A stretch of 64,000 nucleotides of DNA, taken from Edolisoma coerulescens. Its lineage: Eukaryota > Chordata > Aves > Passeriformes > Campephagidae. Where the stretch lies: the NCBI GenBank assembly GCA_013397115.1, contig VWZW01001254.1, positions 277,702 through 341,701 on the forward strand, written 5' to 3'. A model generated the notes under the pieces. That model saw only the letters and a program-made list of their open reading frames with translations, made no database searches and was not told the DNA's origin. This document shows, piece after piece, positions 12,796 through 25,739 of this stretch. Numbering within the stretch: the first letter of the stretch is position 1; every line of letters starts with the position of its first letter. The translations under genes and the position numbers were made by a program.

Positions 12796-15336
12796 AAAAT
12801 GAGTAATGACTGAGAACACATTTGAAGGACCTCAGATTGGCCTGCATCACACATCACATTTCCCTGTCTGCTCTAGGAATTGCCCAGTGGGATTCAAGAA
12901 GTTCATTTAGTCTGGTAGTCAATCTAGCCAATTGTTAGAAGATGATAAGTTGGCCCTTTTGAAGTATAAAGAAGTGCAAAGCACCAATATTCTTTATTCC
13001 TTCTATTAGTTTTTAAAATTGTTATTTCTTCTTTGTTTCTTGTATTACCCTTTCTCCTCTAAACTGAACAGCTCCAACCTTTTCAGCCCTTCCTATTTGG
13101 AAGTCTTCCAGCAATCACTGTCCTCCTTTGAATAATGTATGCATGTTCAGCATCAAGTTTAAATTTATTGTGATGTGAAGAAAATATAACATTTATTTTT
13201 TAAAAAATTCAAAATATATTAATTTGGTATACAAAGTCAGTATTTATAGGGCATGCTGCAGAATTCCACAGGAGCCATGAACTGAGGGAGTGCAACATTA
13301 GCAGCTGGATGTTGTACAAACCATCGCTCTTTCAGAATCAATTTGTTAAATACCTAATTGATGACTTTTGAAAACCTGGACCTAAATGTTTGCCTATAGA
13401 GCAACAGAGGAAATCTGTAATAGAGTCTGAAATAGTTTTCCAGTCTTTTCTATTCCACTGCTTGCTGTCTCTCCAAAGCATTTGCAGCTCTGAAAGCCCA
13501 GAGACAAACTCATAGAGAACTCTCTCACATGGCAGCACTTGACCATAGAACCAGTCTCTTCAGGACAAAATGAAGATGGGACATGATGGTCCAATATATC
13601 TGAGCCTAAAATGGCATCTGATTTTTTTTTTTAAACTAATATTTTTTATCTCAAACAAAAGCATAGACAGAAGACTAGCTCAGTCTTCAAGTATTTCCAG
13701 GATAGTTCCATCTCATCAGAGTTAGTGGAAAAATTCTTAAAAATAAGTATGGAGTTAAAGTGACATATTTATGAGGTGAAAAAATCAGTGGAGAGACTGT
13801 CACAGGGATCCCTGTTTATTAGGTAAGTGTTCTCACGCTCTCATGACACCTCACATTCAGGGCTCACTCTGGGGAAAACCCCAATTTGGAATCATGATGC
13901 ACTCCTGCCTATTACAAGAAATCAGTTTTCCAAATCTTACATTCAAGATAAGCCTTTTTTTATTGTTCTTCTTGGACTCAAAATGCCCGAGGGACTTCAG
14001 CAGGTGTTTGTTCCATAAATGTGAGGAACTCCTTTATATTAAATTTGGAGGGAAAGATCACAATAGAGCCAAAATCAAGACAAAGTCAGGACAAATAAAG
14101 CCAAAGTAGATGTACTGGGGAAATGTACTAAGAAAGATTTAAGTGGTGTAACTCTAGGTACTAATAACTACACTTAAACCAATTTAAAGTAGATTTAAGA
14201 AGTTGGGCAGCATGAGTCCTTTGAATGGCACGGATGGACTTGCATGTCATGTTTTGATCTGCTAGACCAAATGATGACACTTGTTATGGAAAGTAGATTT
14301 AGGGAGCAGTTTTATAGCAGAGTAAAATTTAGATGTGGTTTCTATATGCAGCCTCTACAGAGGTGTCTTCTCATTCCTGCCTGTGTGTGACCACTACTGA
14401 CCTTCAGTGTGAGTACCATCTGTGTTTTTGTGAGGTACCACTTGGGTTATGCACATCATGTTGCCATGGTTAGAGTCCTGTGGTACAAGGTTCTAGGCAC
14501 TAGGAGAATTGAGGCCATTCAGCATTTTGTAAGAGAGAGTGCTAAGAGTGGAAAATTAAGCTTTTGCCAAATGGCAGATAGTAAATCTGTGTTAGAGAAG
14601 AAGCCCTGCTCTCCTTGTATTCAGAAATCTCTGAAATCAGCCCTCAGTTATGCTTCATGCAATATGCACTCATGTTTGGATACTTCTTAACACTTGAATG
14701 CAAAGCAAGATGCAATAAATATTTATATCCACTGCAGTGCAGAACTGTGATTAAATTCCTACCCCAGAATCTGCCTTAATGACCCTTCTCATGTCACTTG
14801 GCATTTCTTGCCCTATTTCTTCATCCTAAAACACTGCAGATATTCCATTTCATATCACTTGCATTGGTGTAAATTTGTCATTTACCACGAAGGTCTGTTG
14901 CACTGAGAGAAGCATCAGTTTCCTCATGCATTTGTAACTCCACTTTCTAGTTTGTGTCTGCTTGCAAATTTTAAAGGTGAAAATGACCCTTTATTTTTAC
15001 TATCAAGAAGCCTGACAAGTCACCAATGAAGGGTAAAGTCAAGGAGCCAAATGAAGGTCTTATTAGGAAAGACCTGTGGGGCAAAAGTAATTTGTTTTCC
15101 CTAGGGAAAAATACATCCCTGGGAAATAAGGATTTCAGAGGAGTTTTGTCACTCATAAAGAAAGCATTCCCTTTCTGATGAAAGGTGATCTTTCCAGCAG
15201 ATGTGCTACGAGGGTTGGTGAAAAGACTTCATATCTCTCTTACTTAACAGCATTTTAATGTATGTGAATAGGTAAAAAACACATTTCAGATTATGATGAC
15301 TACATATTTTTGGATAAAACAGATGGATAAATCTCT
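12796..15336. other. Non-coding, nothing recognised
   Basis: AT-rich unique sequence with A/T runs (for example a T-rich run near 13622). The overlapping frames at 13338-13594 and 13827-14109 have no recognisable protein similarity. Confidence 0.55.
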
Positions 15337-15396
15337 TGAGTCTGAGCCCGATCTTCCATCAGATTCACACTGATATCAGCAGAGCTACTTCTGGTT
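15337..15396. repeat. Ancient amniote repeat fossil (gagtctgagcccgatct type)
   Basis: The string gagtctgagcccgatcttcc is followed by attcacactgatatcagcag and agctacttctgg. This resembles the widespread sauropsid repeat whose copies read like 'tctgagcccgatcc ... tgaagtcaatggagctac'. It is a short, diverged fragment and the family assignment is by eye only. Confidence 0.35.
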
Positions 15397-17824
15397 TTTT
15401 GCCAGAAACACAGTCACATAGCTGTAGCCAGAGGTCTGGAAAAAAAACCCTGAAAATTTTCAGACAGAAGCTAAATTCATTCTCTGGCCCATATTTCAGT
15501 TATCTTAGCTTTCACAGTTGTATTTGGACTCCTCTTGCTTTCCATTACTCTTAATGCCCTACAGTTCAGTAGTAAGAGAAACCCTCTGTGGTCCCCTGGC
15601 CTGGTGTCAGATCCGCCTTGGCAGTGCCCTCTCCCTTGTGAAGCACGTGAGCTAAAAGAATGCTGTGGAGATGACAGGAGTGGGTCTAGCCTTGACATCA
15701 AGGCCACAAAATGAGGGTAAGGCACGAGATTGTGGTCAGTTTATAAACAGAAGAGCAGCAGAAGCAAGGCAGGGCAAAAAGAAGAGTGACTGAGACTGAG
15801 TGAAGGTGCTCCAGCAGCTGGGCACTGCATTGGTGCCTTGCATGGGTGTAGGGAACCCACTGGGACCTCCTGGAGGCAGAGCACCCTGTAGGAATACCTA
15901 CCCTACCTCTTAGGGCATTCTCAAGCCTAGCTTCCAGCCTTGAACTTCAAGCGGTTCTCCAATACAGGACTGGTATGGTTCAGACTGCTCAGAAGGAGTG
16001 AAACCATGTATTGGGTTCTTTATTGTTATGTCACTTCCCTCTTGGTCTGGCATATCCACGTGAGCCAGTGCCATGAAATTTTGTTCATCATTTTTGAAGT
16101 GGCAAATCTCTGGTAGCTCTACCTGCATACATACACATATCATTTGTAATGAACTCATATTTTCCTATAACTTCACCATAAACTTAGGTTCACTTCCAGC
16201 AAGAACTGAAATTTGCATATTTCAGCCTGTTTTAGTCTTCTTTTTCTCTGTTATCTGTTCCCCCATATGTAAGTCCAGGAGGAATAAGTTCCACAGCATA
16301 AATGAACATCTTTTTTTTAATATGAGTGCAATTTCTTACATTTATGGTGCAACTCAGTAAGAAGAAAAGATTCTTTAAGAAGAAGATAAAAGCTACTGCA
16401 TAAAAGATTAATTTGCACAAATGTTTATCATCTGGAATATCATCTGCCTTTCCCTTTTTTTTTTAATACTTTCAGTGCAAACAGATGTCTAAGGAATCCC
16501 CTTTTTTTATGTTTTTCAGCAACATGTTATAGATATTCTATGTGCAGTGAATGGAAGAAAAGCAAAATTGACTTTTGGCAGCTTCAGTCTATCAAGTTCA
16601 TAAACTTTACTGTGTCTGTCTTGTCCAAGATTAGAGACAACCTGCTCCAAGTCAGTTTCCCATTTGCACTTAATTAGGGAGTTCATTTTAGAGGTCAATG
16701 AAAAATAGCAGAGTACATTTTCATAGTAACTCTCCACACAATAAAATTATTTCTCAGGCACTTGTCCAATTTTCTCTGGAACAAGGGCAGAAAAAAGTGG
16801 GGACACAAAATAGAGTTATTGGATACCTTATCTGGAACTACCCAACACGTTGTCCATTATCCAAGGAACACATAGTACATTCTGGATCTGAGGAAAGAAG
16901 CCAAACATTGCATCCTTTCAGACAATTTTCCTATCCACACAACTTCATTTTCTTTAACAACTGGGACAGATATTTTGGAAATGGTAGGAGACAGTCTGCA
17001 CAAGGAGTTCCTCAGTATCCACCGTACTTACATACATTCGGATTGCTGTGGGTAACAAGGTGTCCTTGTGGGAAATGCTGGAAGGGTACTTGGATTCATG
17101 AAGAAGCAGCAGTGAAGAGAGAGTTGAACAACACAGGGCTGCTTCATGCTCCATCAGGGTGGTGGCATTGTTGGCAGGAGGAGGAACAGTTGAAATGATG
17201 CCCATTAGCCACTTCATAAAGTTCCTCAGAGGCACTTTCAGCATGAACTTACTGTTATCAAGCAGATGAGAGAGTGCCCAAGTTTTGAAGATGGGCCTGA
17301 ATGTCTACAAGAGTCTAAGGATGCATTGATCCTGGGTTTCGAGCTGATGTCAGCTCTATTTTATGTTTTCCTGAAGGAAAACTATTTTGTAGAGTATGAA
17401 ATGTCTTACAAGAAGATATTCCCAGCAATGCTTGGTCAGACAGATTCTACTCACACACTCAGTCAGTAGAAGAAATAGCAGAGCGCAGGGACTTGACATG
17501 AACTACCTTGAATTTGATCTGGGTGTGAGGCAAGGAATAAGATCATTTATGCTTTGTCATCACCAATGACCAGGTGGTTAAAAATTCACATACATGGAAG
17601 TATGATTTCTTGGACCAAAATCTGGCCAGGTAGGTACAATCTTCATTTCTCTACTGTGGTTCTTGCAATTTGTGAAGAAACAAGGAACAAACTGAGAAAA
17701 GCCTATAGCCTGTTGGTTAATGAAAAACTTGAGTAAAAGTGAGTCTTCATTTTCATACATGCCTTGCTTTGACATATGAATTATGGGGGGGTTTGGCATT
17801 ACAGGAGATGTATTTGACCTGTGC
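15397..17824. other. Non-coding, nothing recognised
   Basis: The longest frame (16698-17198 plus, 166 codons) overlaps an antisense frame and has no domain or motif I recognise; it is rich in Trp, Cys and His in a pattern typical of translated non-coding DNA. I see no repeat family. Confidence 0.55.
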
Positions 17825-18055
17825 AGAACACAGAATCACAGAATCACAGCATAGGTCAGGTTGGAAGGGACCACACTGGGTCATCTGGTCCAACCTGCCT
17901 GCTCAAGCAGGGTCACCCCAGAGCGCATGGCACAGAATTGTGTCCAAATGGTTCCTGAATGTCCCCAGTGAGGGAGACTCCACAGCCTCTCTGGTCAGCC
18001 TGTTCTAGTGCTTGGTCACCCGCACAGCAAAGTCAGTAAACAAATGCCCAGACAA
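17825..18055 (-). mobile_element. CR1 LINE, truncated 3' end
   Basis: Read on the plus strand it begins with the repeated octamer-like cacagaatcacagaatcaca. Then come ggttggaagggacc, tcatctggtccaacctgcc, caagcagggtcacc, gggagactccacagcctctc and cagcctgttctagtgcttgg. This order is the reverse complement of the conserved CR1 3' untranslated end, so the element lies on the minus strand with its short terminal repeat at the left. Like most CR1 copies it is 5'-truncated: only about 230 bp remain and no ORF2 reverse-transcriptase sequence is visible. It is moderately diverged from the motif set I know, so it is not a very recent insertion. Confidence 0.93.
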
Positions 18056-18321
18056 CCTGCCCAGTATCCAGATTACTGATTTTTGCTACACTGAACATTT
18101 TAAAAACACATTTACTTGTCATTTTACATGACATGCTTTTCTAAAAAGCTCGTTTTTACATCACAGAGGGCATGAATCTTAATTCACTTTGGGCCTCATT
18201 TTTTATCTCTTTACAAAGACCTTAGCTAAAAGTTCCAGTTACCTGGAAGGACATGAAATGTAGAAATAAGTGTAACTTGTACCACTGTCTCAGACTCCTG
18301 ACTGACAATGGTTTGCTCCAA

Positions 18322-18405
18322 AATAGAAACACAATTTTATATACAATTAAATATATAGAAATTCACAATTATAGAAATAAACACAATTAAATATATAGAA
18401 ATTCA
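18322..18405. repeat. Two-copy 40-bp AT-rich tandem duplication
   Basis: A 23-bp block beginning acaattaaatatatag occurs at 18343-18365 and again, identical, at 18383-18405. That is a 40-bp period. The upstream halves share atagaaa and acacaatt with differences. It looks like a local slippage or tandem duplication that has since diverged in its left half. Confidence 0.8.
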
Positions 18406-21227
18406 GCAGCAAAGGCCTCAAAGAAAGATCACTTGGGGACAAAGCCAGCCTAATAAACTGTGGCCCGAGGAGCTTACTGGGTGGTTCCTTTATTTTTACC
18501 TTTTTTTTTGGTTTTGTTATTAAATGGAACAAAACACAGTAGTTTTGTTTAGGACACTGAATCAAGGCAGGCCATAACTGTTGTAGGTGCTTCCCTAAAT
18601 CAGGTTTCATTTTCTTTTTTGGCTCAATGTAATTCCTTCTGAAGAAAGGAAGAAAGATGTAAAGAGTGGTTCAAATCATCTTGCAACACTATCACATTTC
18701 AGATCATTTACACTCTCAGTCATGTCAAGCAAACAGACATTTCAAATTGATCAATGCAGTAATTGAAACAGCAAAAAGAACTGGAGGTTATTTTGTCAGC
18801 AATAGCGTTCTTTATGAGACTGTACAGTGACGCCTTAAAATGGGATGTATCCAGGGAAAGCAAGCTTCCTGAAAATGTTGTAGCCATTACTTTAAAATAA
18901 TATTATTTAGCCTTCATTCTCTATCCCTTGTGGGTTTTCAATTCCCTAGAAAACCTTCTTTCCAACACATCTTTGATCCTGGTCTCAAAACCCTGACATT
19001 TTCATTTTGAGAAGACTGGATGTACAACGGACTAGTCAAGAATAGAGCTAGGTGACCCAAATTGGTGCTAATTGGTACTGCTCCATTGCCCTCCACACTG
19101 ATTTACAGGAGACAGGGATCTGGCTGAAAGCCTTCCAAAGCCTGGCTGCTCTGCTTCGCTGTTTCATGTAAACACTTCAGTTTTAGTCTTACTCCCTAAG
19201 GAAATGGAGTTTACGAGATTGTGTTCTCTGCATGTGTTTGGGGGTGTCAGTGCACGAGTGAGTACTTGCTTGTCCTTCTCATCAATTAGTTTTGAATCTG
19301 GCAGTTCAACTCAATAGAAACTGGAGAGGACAGAAGGTTTTAAGGAGACAAAATTCCATGCTAGTGCTCTTATTGAGGAAAAGCTAATTAGCCGAATCCT
19401 TGTAGCATTCAAAAAATTTGCACTGGCAAGGACCCCTTGGACTCGACTCCATCAATTCTGGACCTCTTGGAGTCACTTTCTCAACTAAGTGGGTTTGCCA
19501 CATCAAAACTTGAGCATTCAAATCTCAGACCAATCCTGTTTAACTGGGCCAGCATTACTGAAGATCTTGGTTAGCCTGGTTTTCTATATTTGCATCAGAG
19601 CACATGTACACTAATTATCTCATCTGGCTGAAATCCTTAATCCTCACCTGGCATTCACAGGCTTAGCACCACCACTGAAGCTGCTCCCTTTTCTTCCAGC
19701 TGTTGAGCAAAACAAAATTAGGCACAGAATTTCCTATGGTTTTGTATTCAGTTGCACTCATTTGCTTCTGCATTTTCCAGGGGTCTCAGGCAGAGAGAGC
19801 AGAGGACAAAGGGAAAATTATGGATGATGATTCACAAACAACCTCATAAAACTATCCTTATTATTCCTGTAAAAAGTAACAGTACGAAATGTTAACTGCT
19901 TCACTGTCAAATCTTTGTGGCTAAGTGATCCTTGTTGGGGGGGCTATGTAGAGGTAACAGGCTCATTGCTTAGTGGACTGATGCATTTAGCGAGGGTGAA
20001 AGAGAACTGGAAAAGAGAACAATGAAAATTATGCGAGAAAAAAATCCTACCATTTGCCAAATAAATAAATAAATAATGTTTGTGGTTGCCAAAAAAACCC
20101 CACCCCACACCAAACAAGCAAAAACCAAGCTGTTGGTTAAGCTTTGTTTGATAAATGTGGAATGGCGAAGCTACAACAAAATACAAAAATGGAAATGTAA
20201 GATATACTTGAATAAAATATGACCTGGAACTGAACCGTAATCTGGTATGCAAACGATGTATTTACGAAATTCAAAAATATGTTGGGAGAAAAGCAATTTT
20301 TTCCTCCCCATTGAAAAGAGAAGAGCAGGTGGAGCTCTTCAGCAATCCTTTTTATTTACTTCATGAGACAGCTTTTGTGAAGAAAACACGGAGAGCACCC
20401 TGACCCACAGGAGCACAAAAGGCTCTTTCCCTGTGTGCCAGGCAGCTCCTTTCTGGATGAAGCAGCAGGTAATGACAAACTAAACCTGTGATACTTTCAC
20501 ATCCTGAAGTGCTTTGCTGAACTGGGAATCAGCATCCTATGGAAACAACATTTAGATCACGTGTATTTTTTTAACCTATGGACACCATTAAGTTAAGACT
20601 GAAGCACAAATTAGTCCACTTGTGATGACTACTTGATAATGAAATAGGTGCACAGTGGCCAGACTATGATCCTCTCCATTGAGCTTACCCCTCTACTGAT
20701 TCAAGCAAAATGTGAACAGATCTTTTTCTTGCATAGCAAGACTTGCCGACTGCTCATGGTGACCTCATCCATTTGGCAGACAGTTAAAACTTTTTAAAGG
20801 GCCTACAAGAATAATTTTATGAGGTTGTTTGTGAATTAGTATCATTTCTTTGCCCTTTGCCCTCTGGTGTCCTATTTAGCTTGGGCCTCCTGTTAAGAGT
20901 TGGACAAAAGGAGCTCAAGTCAGCAGAAAACCCTGGGAAGTGCTGTGCCTGCCTTTCCTGCTTTCTACAGCCATAGGTCTCCGGGTGGTTAGAGCTTTGT
21001 GGATGGGGCTACGCCTGTTAACACCAGATAAAGATGTAGTCCTTTAAACCACGATGCAAAGTTTGTGAACGCAAACTTTCCTGTACCTTTTGACACAAAC
21101 AGGGGTACAGAGAAAAAAACCATGCCATCTATACTGAGACGTGTCAGGTAAAATTTGACTGAACCACTCTTTATATCCATAGGTAATCAGTACTTTTACA
21201 GAAGATTCAACATCCTCACTGTCCAGA
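18406..21227. other. Non-coding, nothing recognised
   Basis: Unique AT-rich sequence apart from a short AAAT array (given separately). Open frames at 18347-18610 and 19944-20252 on the minus strand translate low-complexity T-rich sequence (Phe/Leu runs) and are not credible genes. Confidence 0.55.
20060..20076. repeat. Short (AAAT)4 microsatellite
   Basis: Four tandem AAAT units lie within a minus-strand T-rich frame. No function is inferred. Confidence 0.9.
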
Positions 21228-21298
21228 AAGAAAAACTGAGATGGAGGAAGCTGAAACGACTTGTTCAGCTTGGTCTGTATGCGAGCAGTTCCTATTTC
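21228..21298 (-). repeat. MIR-like ancient repeat fossil
   Basis: The string aaaaactgagatggaggaag is followed by ctgaaacgacttgttcagct and ctgtatgcgagcagttcc. It parallels the MIR/LINE-tail string 'aaactgaggcacagagaggttaagtgacttgcccaaggtca' in reverse complement. It is strongly diverged. A separate plus-strand fossil starts 320 bp further on. Confidence 0.4.
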
Positions 21299-21616
21299 AG
21301 AAAGAACAAAAAAGTTTGAAAATGAATGAAAACAAACTGCAGAACAGCTATTCTATACCTCTTTTAAAAATAAAGAAATGCAGGGGGGAAGCATAGTGCT
21401 TTAGCCTCAGAGCTTCCTGGACAGCTGGACATTCTTAGGATGAGGAAGGTACAGCCGATTCAGGTGTTTGCCTCACCTGAGCTGAATGCTGAGAAACCTC
21501 AGGTCACTTCTTTATTTTGCTCCTGATTTTCCAGGTAACCTTCAGGACCTATATTTGTTCAGCTCTGCAAAGAGGGTTTGAAATTAAAGGCACCAAAATA
21601 CTTAAGGATGTGAGTT

Positions 21617-21704
21617 TTCACCTCCCTGAACCTCAGCTCTGCTTGGGTGTAATGGACATAGTGACACTGCTGTACCTCACAGCCATATCAAGTTCAAATA
21701 TGTT
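21617..21704 (+). repeat. MIR/L2-like 3' tail fossil
   Basis: The stretch contains ccctgaacctcagctctgc, then tgtaatggacatagtgacac, then gctgtacctcacagcc. The classic tail runs 'tgaacctcagtttcctcatctgtaaaatggggataataatacctacctcacaggg'. Order and spacing are preserved while about a third of the bases have changed. Orientation is opposite to the fossil at 21228-21298. Confidence 0.45.
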
Positions 21705-22482
21705 AAAAATACATTTTTTTACCTTAGATTTTAAACCTAAAAGGAATTTCACATTGATAAGAAATTTGCAGAAGTGAAGGCACAATTTTCCAGTTAGCCA
21801 ACCATGGTTGGATATCTAAGGATCTTTCTTCAGCAAATATTTAAATGCACATTAACAATGCAGGAGTGCTTTGATGTGACTGAGCATCTTAGAAAAAAAA
21901 AAAAGAATATTTGTCCAGATAATCCAAATTACTTGGAACTGCAAACTGAACTATGAACTGTCAAATTTTGGTGGACAAACTTTCTTGCAAGATGTCCAAT
22001 GCTCCCAGGAAGAGGAAGAAAACAGACTGTTTCCTGTTGTGGTTGTCCTTGCAAAGCAATGCAAATGCTGTAACAAAGTTGATAACAAAATACATTGCAC
22101 AGCAAAATAGACTCAATTCTGCAGGAAATCTCTGAGATTCCCTGAAAGGTCTATTTAGATGAGAAAAGATAGGGCTTGAGTGAGTTAAAAATATACTGTG
22201 GAATGCAATCAGTGCAATGTTATTCATTTTGATATTAAATGAGATTTATTTGACAGTAACACCATATGCTCAGTGGTGCTGTCCACAAGATGACAATTCC
22301 ATTTTGTAACAACTGTTGAAGTTCAAAAATTGTTTTCATTCGGCTTTGGAATAAAAACAAAAAAGCCTTTCAGATCTTTACAGAATGGAATTGCACTGAA
22401 ATGGTTGATTTCAGATAAAAAACCCCAGCCTTTTCTTTCGTAAGGACTTTTTGCTTCTAATGGGTTCCTTGGTTGCCCAACA

Positions 22483-22745
22483 GAGGACAGGAGGAAATGG
22501 TCTCAAATTACAGTAAGGGAAGTTTAATTGGATATTAGTAAAAATTCTTCACGGAAAGATTTGGGAAGCATTGGAACAGGCTGCCCAGGGATGTGGTGGA
22601 TTCACCATCCCTGGAGTTATTTAAAGGACGTGTAGATGTGGTGCTTACAGACATGGTTTAGTGGTGGTGGCCTTGGCAATGCTGGGCTAATGGCTGGATT
22701 CAATGATCCTAACGGTATTTTCCAATCTAAACAATTCCATGATTT
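22483..22745 (+). mobile_element. CR1 LINE, truncated 3' end
   Basis: Consecutive CR1 3'-end signatures are visible: aggacaggaggaaatggtct, ttaattggatattagtaaaa, agcattggaacaggctgccc, agggatgtggtggattcacc and atccctggagttatttaaag. They are followed by gacatggtttagtggtggtg and the terminus ttccaatctaaacaattcca-tgatttt. The element is on the plus strand, 5'-truncated, with only the last roughly 260 bp kept. The terminal octamer repeat is present as about one degenerate copy. It faces the opposite way to the CR1 at 17825-18055. Confidence 0.93.
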
Positions 22746-24120
22746 TAAGGAGCAGGACCTTGGAAGAAGGCTGGAAGACCCGGGGCATGGATAATCTGTA
22801 ACTTTTCAGAGGCCCTGATACTATTCAGGAGCTTGGTTGAAGTGTCAACCTGCTGAAAACTTTTCCATCAGCACTAATACTTGGTTCTTGATACAACTAA
22901 GATTTATTGTATTGATTAGGCATGACTGTAGTTGCAAGCTTTGTAGAGGATGAGACTGGAGCCCTTTTCTGATGGGAAGAAGCGAAACTGAGGATTTTGG
23001 CAACAGGAGAGTTCTGGAAGCAGCTGAAGTGAACATGGCAAAAGTTGAGTGCTATTGCTAAAATGTCCAGCACTGAATGTCTCACAGTGTCAGGGATCAA
23101 AAACCAGGACAGTTTTAGAATCCAGTGGATTAGAGGGATGCAGTCTTTTACTCTCTCTACCTGAGGTTTTCTTTCACATTGATTGCAGACTGAAAAATGT
23201 AGGCACAAAAATATACGTACACCATTTTTCCACTAAAAAATGTGGCAAAATACTTCTTTTCTCATAGACGATGAAAACCTTGGTTTTCATCCAAAATACC
23301 TCCAATTGTGAAAACCTCAGGGTTGGGAGGGGGGGTTTGGAAAGAAGAAAGTTTCAATTAGGAGATGCTGCTGTGACATCTTGTGGGGATTAGTTGCCTC
23401 AGGTATCCATTCGTGTGAATGGATGAGCACATTCCCAACTGACTGACATTGAGGATTCCTCCCAACCTGCAAGCACTGCCTGTCTTGAAGGAAGGATGTC
23501 ATGGTGCACTGTGGCAGTCCTCCCTGAGGTAGATATTGGAGGTTGTGTTTAGCTGGGACTTCTAAATCCTTGAAAAGATCGAGGCAGACAAATTACTGTT
23601 CCTGTGAACTGACAGCAACATTTCTTAGAAAAGGTTTAAAAATTTAGCAGAAAGTATTCATTGTGACAAAAAAAAAAATTGGTTCACGTACAATCTACTA
23701 CTGCAAAAAAAAATTTGACAGGAATGATCTTTTTTTTAACCAGTTCTGCAAACAATTGGAAATCTGTGCTAAGGGACTTTGCTAATTCTTGTAGAAGATA
23801 CATGTCACCAGTGAGACTGCAGCTCTCTGGGCTCTCAGCAGTGCCCTTTGCCTGCAGGATTGTACTCTTCCCCACCTCTCTGCTGCACTGGTGCTGCTCA
23901 GTCAGACACAGGGCGCCCTGTTTCCCAGAGCACACGCAGGCACATGCGCTGCCAAGTTTTTAGCCAGACCACTTTGACACTCTTGGCTCTGGCTGTCTCA
24001 AAATCGGGCACATATGGTTAATAGGCAGCAGCACCAGTGGAAGAGTGGTACTTGCTTTGAACTGGCAGGTGACAGGAGCAGAAGTATTTGGCAAGAAAGG
24101 CCCCTTCTTGTGGTGGTCTT
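22746..24120. other. Non-coding, nothing recognised
   Basis: Unique sequence with short A-runs near 23669 and 23706. Overlapping sense and antisense frames (22845-23208, 23679-23963) show no recognisable protein. Confidence 0.55.
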
Positions 24121-24138
24121 GTGTGTGTGTGTGTGTGT
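24121..24138. repeat. (GT)9 microsatellite
   Basis: Nine uninterrupted GT units. In the surrounding 228-codon open frame it translates as alternating Val-Cys, which argues that the frame is not a real gene. Confidence 0.95.
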
Positions 24139-24345
24139 TTCAATACCATGTTCAGTTTCTCAGCAAAGCACACAGACAGAGGAAGATGCCTGTACAGCCA
24201 CCACACCCTGCTCCCCCCTGACAGGGAGCTGGGATAATGCCTGGCCCAAAGGCATTAGAGAGAGGACACTGTCACTGGTACCCAAGGAAGTCCAGCCCTT
24301 GCAGGTGCAGAGAAGGTGTGAAAAATCAGTTTGGCTGGTGGAGAA

Positions 24346-24366
24346 TGTGTGTGTGTGTGTGTGTGT
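24346..24366. repeat. (TG)10 microsatellite
   Basis: Ten TG units lie about 210 bp downstream of the (GT)9 tract and in the same orientation. The flanks of the two tracts do not look duplicated. Confidence 0.95.
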
Positions 24367-24801
24367 CCTCGAACTGCCTAATAAATACATTCATCCAATT
24401 AAAAGGAACAATGATTCATTAACAAATCAGGTACTTAAAAATTACTCATTTAGGACAATCACTTCTACTTCCTCAGCTTTTCACTTCATTGCTGCTTGTG
24501 CAAGTAAAAACAACAAACTAAATGGAGACCTTATGGGCACCAGGGACCAATTAATGCCACGTGACTTCCTCCCAGGCTTCCATGAAAATAACTGTATTAT
24601 AATGGTCTGTGATATTAATATCGGCTTTGGGAAAGTTAGGCAGCAGCTCCATAGGGAAGCATGTAGCATGAGCAAGCACTCTGGAATGTGCAGTATTTGA
24701 CAGAAGAGAAGTGGTATCTTTTTATAAGTTGCATCTCTTCTTGCTATTGAAACAGAAAAGTCAGCTAGAAGAATACAATTGCCTGAGGGAATCTGAGCAA
24801 C

Positions 24802-24825
24802 TTTTTTTTTTTTTTTGGGGGGGGG
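24802..24825. repeat. T15-G9 homopolymer junction
   Basis: Fifteen T bases are followed directly by nine G bases. Such junctions mutate quickly and are a common site of assembly or sequencing length error. Confidence 0.9.
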
Positions 24826-25739
24826 TACCTTTCCAGTATCTGTTGGAATAAACTCCAGAGCCTCCTTGCTTTTAATTCATTTATCAATCTACAAATTAAG
24901 TCTAAGGGTTAAATTCTGAGGTGAGTTTGGGATCCTAAATTTATACAGCTTTGGAGTTCACTTTTCAGGTTTTCTTCCTCAGAGCTTAAATAATTTTGAG
25001 GATTTGCTTTTAATCTCATGGCTATGTGGACCCCCACCAGATTTTTGCTGCAGAGTATGTGGCTCATAGATGTGAGGAAGCAGTACCTCAGCAGATATAA
25101 CTACTAAGCTATGTGAGTTCACAAGAAGAACTTACTTTGCTTCTTAGGCTGGCCTGGCTGGTTTGAAACATGGTTCTGCTGTTTCAAACTGCACCTTGCA
25201 CTGAGACATGCAAGGGATGGAATTTACTGCCCTTCTTACACTGGTGATGCACAGGTGATGCAGAGAAGCCCTGGGCAGAACCTGTGCATGCCAGTGGAGT
25301 CACTCTGGGGTAAAAGTAGTAATCTCCCCATCTCAGTCTTGGACCCCACATTTCCTCCTCTGTTCACTAGGAACAGTGCCTGTGTGCTTGTCCAGCCACG
25401 GCTTTGTCATGTTGGACTTTCCTTGAAGTGGAGGCACACAGAGAGACCACCCTACCCCCGCCCCCAAGGCTGGGCAGTTAAAAGGCAAAGGCGCTGGATA
25501 AGACCCACCAGCAAAGCAAGAAAGCACCACAGAGCACTGAGATCAAAGGTCTGGCAGGGAAAGAAGCAGCCACAGCAGCCTGGGAGAGTGCAGCTGTCCG
25601 GGCCACATCCACCCTGCTGAGCCACGTACCTGATTGCAAAGGACAGACAAAATAGTTTCACGTGCACGTCAAAGCACCGAGTGGAAAGAGTACAAGGAAA
25701 GCAAGCATTAGGAGAGTGTGTTTTAATGCCTTTCATGAT

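Noticed and set aside
16698..17198. 166-codon plus-strand frame
   Set aside because: No domain, odd Trp/Cys/His-rich composition, no splice or promoter context.
24014..24700. Longest open frame, 228 codons, plus strand
   Set aside because: It runs through two TG microsatellites (Val-Cys repeats), has no recognisable domain and overlaps antisense frames; chance ORF.
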